A stretch of DNA of 10,406 nt, taken from Actinomycetota bacterium (GTDB lineage Bacteria > Actinomycetota > Actinomycetes > Propionibacteriales > Propionibacteriaceae). This document shows positions 1 through 5,628 of the stretch, one piece after another. The position numbers and the translations under genes are program-made. Every line of letters starts with the position of its first letter. The stretch's first letter is position 1. The notes beneath the pieces were generated by a model. That model had not been told where the DNA came from. It did not search any database and was given only the letters and a program-made list of their open reading frames with translations. The stretch is from positions 1-10,406 of the forward strand of contig JACRAA010000321.1 of assembly GCA_016213595.1 (NCBI GenBank), read 5' to 3'.

Positions 1-554
1 AAGTACTGCACCCCCGACGAGTCGACGAAGAGGTTGGGGTAGGTCCTCAGCTTGTCTATGATCGCGACCTGGCTGCCCCAGTCGCCGGCGAACGAGCCCA
101 GGTGGGGGACGACCAGGGCGACCCGGGGGTACGACCGCAGCACGAGCTCGACCGTGCTGATGTCGCCGCGCGGGTCGTACAGGACCGGGAGCCGGAACCG
201 CTCGGCGACCTCGAGGACCTCTCGGGTGATGCGTCCGTTGACCCAGTGGACCTTGATACCGCGGCAGCCCCACTCCGACACCGCGGCTTCGACGACCGTC
301 CGGACGCGCCCCCGGTCGTAGGAGGGGTTCACGAAGACGTACGGGATGTAGCGTCTGGGGTTCCTCCTCGCGATCGCCGCGACCTGGGCGTTCCCCGTCC
401 GGTAGTCGTCAGTCGTGAGCGTCGCGAAGATCACTGTCCGGTCGATGCCGGCGGCCACAGCACGTCGCTGGTACCTGCCGATGTCGGCCTCGGTGTTGGA
501 CGGGTGGGAGAGACCGTCACCGGTGCCGGCATGGCAGTGCGCGTCGATGATCAC
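1..554 (-). CDS. Amidohydrolase family protein (TIM barrel, amidohydrolase_2 type), C-terminus outside window
   Basis: The visible 184 residues read as a metal-dependent hydrolase of the amidohydrolase_2 group, whose members are cytosolic hydrolases or decarboxylases. The protein opens with VIIDAHCHAG, where H6 and H8 are the paired metal ligands at the end of the first barrel strand. GIKVH at residues 99-103 and PHLG at 150-153 fit later barrel-strand motifs of the family, the latter supplying a further ligand His. The only good start is GTG at 554, right before the first strand; no ATG fits. The start lies 7 bases past the stop of the 667-residue gene, so the two are probably cotranscribed and perhaps translationally coupled. 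No clear Shine-Dalgarno is seen. Family assignment is firm; the substrate cannot be told. Whether it belongs to the system upstream or is only a downstream neighbour is open. Confidence 0.85.
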   Translation of the reverse strand, partial: MIIDAHCHAGTGDGLSHPSNTEADIGRYQRRAVAAGIDRTVIFATLTTDDYRTGNAQVAAIARRNPRRYIPYVFVNPSYDRGRVRTVVEAAVSEWGCRGIKVHWVNGRITREVLEVAERFRLPVLYDPRGDISTVELVLRSYPRVALVVPHLGSFAGDWGSQVAIIDKLRTYPNLFVDSSGVQY

Positions 555-561
555 GGTCGGG

Positions 562-2565
562 CTACCCGCTGAGCTCGCGGAACTCGCTCGCCTCGCCGAG
601 GCCCTGAAGCTCCCCGAGCTCGAAGCCGGACTCGCCCAGCTCGGCCCACTCGCCCGTCAGCTCACGGCCGTCCGACTCCCCGAACCCTTCGAGCTCGCCG
701 AGCTCGCTCCACTCGCCGGAGAGCTCGCCCGCTTCGCCCTCCCACTCGGACTGCTCGCTCGCCTCGCCTTCCCACTCGCCGAGCTCGCCCCACTCGCCGG
801 CTTCCCCGACGCCGGAGCTCTCCCCGGCTTCACCGAGCTCCCACTCGCCTTCAGACTCGCCGTACTCGCCAGCCTCTCCTTCTCCCTCCCACTCGGCGAG
901 CTCCCCGTACTCGTTGAGCTCCCCGTACTCGCCATACTCGTTGAGCTCCCCGTACTCGTTGAGCTCCCCGTACTCGTTGAGCTCGCCGTACTCGTTCAGC
1001 TCGCCGTACTCGTTGAGCTCGCCGTACCCGCCGTACCGGCCGGTCTCTGCGAGCTCGCTCTCTCCGGTCTGGCGGCTGCCGATGCGGGTCGCGGGCCAGC
1101 GCACACTGGGGGCGGGCACCAACCGGAGCCGACCCGCGATGAGGAGAGGTGCCTGGAAGCGGCGCGCACGCACCTGGACCAGGCGCCGCGAGAGCCGTAC
1201 CCGCTGGGACCGGGGTCGCAGCCGGATGGCCGCCTTGCCGGCGCCGGCCGGCGGGATCACGAGCACAGCGACACCGTCGAGGAGCCTGAGGGGGTCGCCG
1301 TCCACTGCGACGGCCATGGTCGGACGGCAGCCGCGTGAGGGGACCGCTGCCCGCGACGCGATGCCGAGGATCCGGCGAGCCGTCGCTGCGAGGCCGCCGA
1401 GCGGACCGCCGAGCAGCGAACCGGGCTGGCCCCCCGTCGGACTGATGACGACGCCTTGAAGCACGTACGAGGCAGCAGCCCGCGAGCGGTGGTCGTGCAT
1501 GCGGAGCCGTACGGTCACAGTCCTCAGCCCGCCCCTGCGTAGCCAGGCGAACCCCCGGCTGGGCGTGACGGACTCGACCTCGACGCAGAGCGCCGCTGTA
1601 CGGCGACGCGGTCGCCTCAGCGCTCGGTATCCGGGGCGCGAACGCTGCCAGCCTCCGTAGGGAGCGGGGCCCCGGGGTACGGGCGCCGAACCGCCCGCGG
1701 ACGTCCCGGGGGAGTGCTGCGGCGACGGCGACGAGGCGCCGGCGGGACGGGGTGCGATGACCTGGATCCGTACCTGTCGAAGGTCGGCGCCCTCGGTGTT
1801 GTCGCCGGTGACGGTCTGGCTCACGGACTCGCCGAGTGGCGTCCACCTGACGTGCACCTGGGTCTCGATCCGGGCCTGCTTCGCCAGGCATCGAATGAGG
1901 TTGGCGGTGTTCACGGCGCGGTGCCGGGACAGGGCGAGGTTGTGGCTCATCGTGCCGCTGCTGGAGGTGCGGCCCTGGACCGTGACCGTGATCGGCGCCA
2001 CGATGCGTCCGTTCGACAGGCCCGTCGCGACCGCGCTCACCAGGTCTCCCAGGATGCCCCGATGAGCCGGCCTCAGGCGGTAGTCGTCGACGTCGAAGTC
2101 GCCCAGCTCTATGGCGCGGACAGCCGCGTTCTCGGCCACCTTCTCGTGGCTGACGGTTCCCTCGGCTGTCTGGTGACGTCCTGGCTTGCCCTGGGTCCAG
2201 GGTTCGTTGCGGTACGTGACATCAGGGCACGCTGCGGCGTCGACCGCCAGGCGAGAGGAGGAGGCGGGAGCGCTGCCGGGCGACGACGGCTGCATGACCG
2301 AAGGTCCGCTACCGGGGGCCATGGCGGTGGATGCTCGGCCGACACGCAGACCCGGACCTCGTCCTGGATGCCGCCCGGTCCTGTCCCAGCCCCGTTCCTG
2401 CTCTCCCGACCACGGCTGCTCACCCAGCTCGGACTCCCACTCGTCGAGGCGCTGCTCGGCCTCCTGCCGGGAGGTCGCCTCCTCACCCTCCCACTCACCG
2501 GACTCCAGGAGCTCGCCTGTCGAGGAGCTCAGCGCGAAGGGGCTCTCGCCCAGGATCTCGTCCAT
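562..2565 (-). CDS. 667-aa protein: SPFA N-terminus, OmpA-like domain, Arg-rich middle, acidic YGELNE-repeat tail
   Basis: No known name. Residues 1-60 are acidic and Trp/Glu-rich, with SPFA at 8-11. Residues 60-130 are a Pro/Ser/Gly linker. Residues 155-270 resemble an OmpA-like (peptidoglycan-binding) domain: an FDVDDYRLRP opening, TVQGRTSSSG where the family has GHTDxxG, NLALSRHRA matching NxxLSxxRA, a PLGES turn and a closing RQVRIQV strand. The Asp that normally binds diaminopimelate is replaced (RTS), so peptidoglycan binding is doubtful. Residues 303-500 are Arg-rich and beta-rich with no family I recognise. Residues 502-667 are almost entirely Glu, Gly, Leu, Tyr, Trp and Ser, including the hexapeptide repeat. 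There is no signal peptide or lipobox. The ATG at 2565 has GGGAG six bases upstream and follows the preceding stop by 15 bases. The frame is supported by the OmpA motif and the uniform acidic tail; other long frames here are Arg/Pro-rich shadows. Confidence 0.82.
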   Translation of the reverse strand: MDEILGESPFALSSSTGELLESGEWEGEEATSRQEAEQRLDEWESELGEQPWSGEQERGWDRTGRHPGRGPGLRVGRASTAMAPGSGPSVMQPSSPGSAPASSSRLAVDAAACPDVTYRNEPWTQGKPGRHQTAEGTVSHEKVAENAAVRAIELGDFDVDDYRLRPAHRGILGDLVSAVATGLSNGRIVAPITVTVQGRTSSSGTMSHNLALSRHRAVNTANLIRCLAKQARIETQVHVRWTPLGESVSQTVTGDNTEGADLRQVRIQVIAPRPAGASSPSPQHSPGTSAGGSAPVPRGPAPYGGWQRSRPGYRALRRPRRRTAALCVEVESVTPSRGFAWLRRGGLRTVTVRLRMHDHRSRAAASYVLQGVVISPTGGQPGSLLGGPLGGLAATARRILGIASRAAVPSRGCRPTMAVAVDGDPLRLLDGVAVLVIPPAGAGKAAIRLRPRSQRVRLSRRLVQVRARRFQAPLLIAGRLRLVPAPSVRWPATRIGSRQTGESELAETGRYGGYGELNEYGELNEYGELNEYGELNEYGELNEYGEYGELNEYGELAEWEGEGEAGEYGESEGEWELGEAGESSGVGEAGEWGELGEWEGEASEQSEWEGEAGELSGEWSELGELEGFGESDGRELTGEWAELGESGFELGELQGLGEASEFRELSG
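898..1029 (-). repeat. 18-bp in-frame tandem repeat encoding hexapeptide YGELNE
   Basis: On the plus strand the unit is gagctccccgtactcgtt. Units start at 898, 916, 943, 961, 979, 997 and 1015; the unit at 916 carries an extra 9 bases (ending at 942) and the last is degenerate. Units at 898, 943 and 961 are identical; those from 979 onward have gagctcgcc in place of gagctcccc and one has cag for gag. On the coding strand this gives about six copies of YGELNE plus a YGE half-unit, residues 513-556 of the 667-residue protein. Near-identity at the DNA level suggests recent expansion. Because 18 and 9 are multiples of three, copy changes alter length without breaking the frame. Confidence 0.93.
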
Positions 2566-2580
2566 CGACGTCTCCCATCG

Positions 2581-3774
2581 TCAGTTGCGGCCGGGGATCA
2601 CGGACGTACGTCCGTTGACGGGCACCGGCGACGAGCCGTTGCTCCTGGGCTGGGCCGGCCCCGGGCGGACACGAGCGGGCACCCCGTTCGTGGCCGGGAT
2701 ACCGGTCGTGGTCCTACGGGCCTTGAGGTTCCTGCCGGTCGCCATCCCCCAGTGGTTGATGACGGTGAGGGCGTCGTCCTTGATGGCGCCCGTCGGGGCG
2801 TACAGGGTGGCCGCGCCCGCCTCGGTGCTGAACTTCTCCAGCTCGACGAACCTCAGCAGTGAGCTGGCCGGCTCTGCCATGAGGATGAGGTTGCGAGCCC
2901 GCGGGTGGGCGGTGATGCCTACGCGCGCACCGAGCTTCTGCAGCCGCTCGCTCGGGTCGGCGGCGGTCGCCTTGAGGTCGGCGATGACGTCGTTGTCGCT
3001 CTCGAGCGTGACGTGGAACCAGCTGAGCACGGCCGTGAAGAAGAACTCCTCGCGCGCCAGGTTCCCGCGCAGCCGACGCACCCTCAGTCCTTTCGCGAGG
3101 ATGTCGGCCCGGTTCGCCACGGCCTCCGGGTCCGACGCGTTCTCGCCGCTGGTGTTGACCCGGTTGATGTAGTTCTGCCAGACCTCGCCGAGCAGGGACT
3201 CGAACTGCGGCACGAAGTCGACGTTGGCCGCCGTGACGCGCGGGTACGGGTAGGGCCGCCCGCTGGACCCGCCGTGGTCGAGGTCCATGCCGAGAAGGCG
3301 CCAGTAGGCGTTCCGCCTGGTCGCCTCCAGATCCGGACGAACGTCGCTCGCCAACGAGCCGATGCCGAAAGGAGGCGGGTTGGTGAACAGCAGCTCCTCC
3401 GCCGTGCGCAGCCACTGCCGCGTCACGGGGCTGGGCACGTCCAGCTGCTCTCCGACCGCGTACAGCTCGACTACCCGCTTGAAGATGCGCATCATGCCGG
3501 TGTTCTCCAGAAGGTACGCATAGATGAGGTGCTCCCAGGGCCGCCGGCCCGTCGGCAGGCCCGTGATGAACGGGTCGTCGAGCAGGTTGGGGGCGCGCGA
3601 CAGGAGCGCGACGATGTTCTCGTCCTCACCGAGGAAGACGTTCTCGGTGTCCGCGCCGATCTGGACGAGCCCCATCTGCGTCCAGGCTGTCTCCAGGTAA
3701 CGGTGCAGCTGGACAGGGTGGAGGGCGAACAGCTTGGCCGGCCCGCCCAGCTGGGCGGCTAGGTTGCGAAACAC
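2581..3774 (-). CDS. Conserved-looking 397-aa protein of unknown function
   Basis: I do not recognise the family. The protein starts MFRNLAAQLGGPAKLF and appears mainly alpha-helical through residue 350. Aromatic-rich patches include PWEHLIYAYLLENTG at 79-93, RRNAYWRLLGMDLDHGG at 153-169, EVWQNYINRVN at 197-207 and EEFFFTAVLSWFHVTLE at 242-258. Residues 350-397 form a basic, Pro/Gly/Asn-rich tail that looks disordered. There is no signal peptide, membrane helix or catalytic motif that I can see. The start is GTG at 3774: AAAGGAG lies six bases upstream and overlaps the stop of the preceding gene. The longer open frame up to 4167 enters the preceding gene and turns into Arg/Pro-rich nonsense, so it is not the true N-terminus. 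The gene sits 11 bases after the 184-residue gene and 15 before the 667-residue gene, so it should be cotranscribed with both. It could be a structural or scaffold component; that is inference from context only. Confidence 0.85.
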   Translation of the reverse strand: MFRNLAAQLGGPAKLFALHPVQLHRYLETAWTQMGLVQIGADTENVFLGEDENIVALLSRAPNLLDDPFITGLPTGRRPWEHLIYAYLLENTGMMRIFKRVVELYAVGEQLDVPSPVTRQWLRTAEELLFTNPPPFGIGSLASDVRPDLEATRRNAYWRLLGMDLDHGGSSGRPYPYPRVTAANVDFVPQFESLLGEVWQNYINRVNTSGENASDPEAVANRADILAKGLRVRRLRGNLAREEFFFTAVLSWFHVTLESDNDVIADLKATAADPSERLQKLGARVGITAHPRARNLILMAEPASSLLRFVELEKFSTEAGAATLYAPTGAIKDDALTVINHWGMATGRNLKARRTTTGIPATNGVPARVRPGPAQPRSNGSSPVPVNGRTSVIPGRN

Positions 3775-3780
3775 GGCAGG

Positions 3781-3787
3781 CTCCTTT
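3781..3787 (-). promoter_or_regulatory. Ribosome binding site deciding the GTG start at 3774
   Basis: On the minus strand AAAGGAG precedes GTG by six bases and overlaps the TAA stop (3786-3788) of the upstream gene. It sets the N-terminus as MFRNLAAQ and argues for coupled translation of the two genes. Confidence 0.8.
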
Positions 3788-4340
3788 ACTCGCTGGTCTG
3801 GTCGTCGTCGACGAACAGGGGTGTCCACGTTCCGAACCCCGTGATGGAGCCGGCGTCGAACGAGATCGCGCGGAGGGGGATGCCCTCGATCTCCTCGTCG
3901 AACGGGATCGCGTGGCTCGCACTGCCGATGGTGTGCGGGAAGACACGCTCGCGGGGGTAGCCCTCCGCGTCCTGCCAGCGGACGACGATGCCGATGGACG
4001 CAGACAGCTGGCTTCCCCACACGATGAGGTCCTCCTCGATGCGCTCGAGGTAGAGCGTCTGGTCGACGAGGGGGCCGTCCGGCCTCACCCGCCTCCCCAG
4101 ACCGGTCCGCAGCAGGGCGTAGTCGCCCTGCACGAACACGGCGTCGTCGGTCTCCAGCCGGGCCCACACGTCGTGGGCCGACTCGTGCCGGTTCGACCGG
4201 TCACCGACCCAGTCCTCCATGAGCTGCCGGCCCCGGGTCACCGACTCCGCATTGGCCGCCCGCAGCGACTCACGGAGCTCGGTGATCACCTCGGTGGCGA
4301 GCTTGCGGAGCTCCTCGTCACGGCCGTCGTCGCTTGTCAT
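3786..4340 (-). CDS. 184-aa acidic protein of unknown function
   Basis: No family recognised. Residues 1-50 look helical and charged (DEELRKLATEVITELRESLR). From about residue 55 on, the pattern suggests a beta-rich fold with short alternating strands, for example DDAVFVQGDYALL, QTLYLERIEEDLIVWGSQL and ASIGIVVRWQDAEG, ending in an acidic DDDQTSE tail. There is no signal peptide or membrane segment, so it should be a soluble small partner. The ATG at 4340 has a perfect AGGAGG six bases upstream. An in-frame ATG at 4364 overlaps the preceding stop as ATGA and would add eight residues (MTTKRRTA); the strong ribosome site favours 4340. Its place between the metallopeptidase and the 397-residue protein implies a shared role, perhaps as chaperone or adaptor, which is inference only. 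Confidence 0.82.
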   Translation of the reverse strand: MTSDDGRDEELRKLATEVITELRESLRAANAESVTRGRQLMEDWVGDRSNRHESAHDVWARLETDDAVFVQGDYALLRTGLGRRVRPDGPLVDQTLYLERIEEDLIVWGSQLSASIGIVVRWQDAEGYPRERVFPHTIGSASHAIPFDEEIEGIPLRAISFDAGSITGFGTWTPLFVDDDQTSE

Positions 4341-4346
4341 CGCGGT

Positions 4347-4352
4347 CCTCCT
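4347..4352 (-). promoter_or_regulatory. Ribosome binding site AGGAGG for the 184-aa gene
   Basis: A perfect AGGAGG on the minus strand lies six bases before ATG at 4340. It lies between two possible in-frame starts (4364 and 4340) and favours the inner one. Confidence 0.75.
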
Positions 4353-4360
4353 CTTGGTGG

Positions 4361-5623
4361 TCATGCGGCTAGGGAAACTGTCGTCCTGGCGCCGAGCACC
4401 TGGGCGAAGCGCGTCAGGTCCTCGGTGTGCTGGATGGTCTTGCGTGGATCGGTGGCGATCCGGAGGCCCGTGAGGGCGACGATGCGCAGCTGCTCCTTCT
4501 CCGCGAGGTGGGCGGAGGTGAACAGGGCGGGTCCGCTCAGTGCCGCGAGCTGCTCCAAGGCGGCCGGGGACACGCGTTGCGGGTCGACGAGCTGGGTGAG
4601 GGCCCGGGCGCCGAACGCGGTGCATGGCCGCGCGAGCAGCGCATCGACGAGCTCCGGGAGCCGTGCCGCCGAGCGCTCCAGCAAGGGCGCGACGCCCGGG
4701 GCTGCCTGGGACAGGGGATGGGTCGCGGTCCACGCCGCTGCGAGGTCGTCCCACGGTCCGGCCCCGTAGTACCGACGGCACATCTCGACCCCGAGCAGGA
4801 CGCGGATGTACGAGACCGGGTGGGGGTCGCCGGGGGACAGCTGCAGGACCGACTCGATCTCGTTGGCGACGACGTCATGCAGGGCTGCCACGGCCGCGTA
4901 GCCGCAGTGGGCGAAGGCGTACGCGTCGGCCGTGATCTCCGAGGTCCAGGAGCGCCACAGCAGCGAGAGCTGGGGGTCGTCGACGAGGACCTTGCCCATG
5001 TGCGCGGCCGCCTCGCGGTTCCACCCCAGCAAGTGGGCGACCTGATGACCGGTCTCGTGCACGAGGGCCGTCGGACGGTACAGGTTGTGACGGGTGACCT
5101 TGATGGCGGCGGCCGGGCTGCGGCGCCCGTCCCAGAGTCGCACTCCAGCCCTCAGGATCGCCGCGCCGAGCCCCTTGTCGACATAGGTGAGCGCGGGCGG
5201 GACCTGACGACCCATGGGATCCAGGGCGCTGCGCATGCTCGTCACCGCGATCCGGTCGAGCGCGCGCATGTGCGTGCCGAGCGTGGGGTTCGTCCGGGTG
5301 TTCACCGCATCCGCGTAGAAGCTGACCACGGTCTCGACCTGGCCGTACTGGCGGCGGACCCGCTGGAGCCGACGAGCCACGACGACGAGCTCAGGGCCGA
5401 GCTTGGCGTTGTCCAGCTGCGTCCGCAGCCCGGTGATCTCCGTCCGGAGGGTACGGGTGGACAGCTCCAGCGACGCGCGTACGGCGCGGTTGAGGTACTG
5501 CTCCAGGTTGGCCCACGCCCCCTCGGAGGCGAAGGACCCCGGGTCCGCGAGGGCGACTGCAGCGGCCTCCCAGTGGGAGACCTGTCGCTCCAGCTGGATG
5601 CGGAGGGCAGCAGCAAGCTCCAT
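4361..5623 (-). CDS. Putative HExxH zinc metallopeptidase, 420 aa
   Basis: Residues 184-200 contain ALVHETGHQVAHLLG, a typical HExxH zinc helix (H189, E190, H193). Residues 228-235, SEITADAY, lie 36 residues past the second His and fit the glutamate-bearing third-ligand helix of gluzincin-type peptidases (candidate ligand E229). The N-terminal 100 residues are helical and rich in Arg, Leu and Glu (RTLRTEITGLRTQLDN) and may form a coiled-coil or inhibitory segment. The C-terminal part from about 250 is helical with no motif I know. There is no signal peptide or membrane helix, so it acts in the cytosol or leaves by a non-Sec route. The start is ATG at 5623, five bases after the stop of the 850-residue gene, with GGAGG eleven bases upstream inside that gene's end. 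Its substrate is unknown; the large neighbouring proteins are obvious candidates. It does not look like DUF4157, the HExxH domain linked to contractile injection systems. Confidence 0.85.
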   Translation of the reverse strand: MELAAALRIQLERQVSHWEAAAVALADPGSFASEGAWANLEQYLNRAVRASLELSTRTLRTEITGLRTQLDNAKLGPELVVVARRLQRVRRQYGQVETVVSFYADAVNTRTNPTLGTHMRALDRIAVTSMRSALDPMGRQVPPALTYVDKGLGAAILRAGVRLWDGRRSPAAAIKVTRHNLYRPTALVHETGHQVAHLLGWNREAAAHMGKVLVDDPQLSLLWRSWTSEITADAYAFAHCGYAAVAALHDVVANEIESVLQLSPGDPHPVSYIRVLLGVEMCRRYYGAGPWDDLAAAWTATHPLSQAAPGVAPLLERSAARLPELVDALLARPCTAFGARALTQLVDPQRVSPAALEQLAALSGPALFTSAHLAEKEQLRIVALTGLRIATDPRKTIQHTEDLTRFAQVLGARTTVSLAA

Positions 5624-5628
5624 GGCCG

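Noticed and set aside
898..1029. CRISPR array
   Set aside because: The units are 18 bases, contiguous without spacers, and in frame within a coding gene.
415..1338. Plus-strand open frame of 307 codons, Leu/Val-rich with periodic VELPVL repeats
   Set aside because: It is the antisense of the Glu-rich tail. GAGCTC (about 15 copies between 570 and 1055) is palindromic and reads Glu-Leu on both strands, and the rest mirrors the YGELNE repeat. Its start lies inside the antisense of the amidohydrolase.
3775..4167. N-terminal extension of the 397-residue gene to an ATG at 4167
   Set aside because: The extension is Arg/Pro-rich, overlaps the well-supported 184-residue gene in another frame, and lacks the strong ribosome site found at the GTG start.
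4341..4781. Longer frame upstream of the 184-residue gene reaching 4781
   Set aside because: It overlaps the metallopeptidase in another frame and has shadow-like composition; AGGAGG supports the start at 4340.
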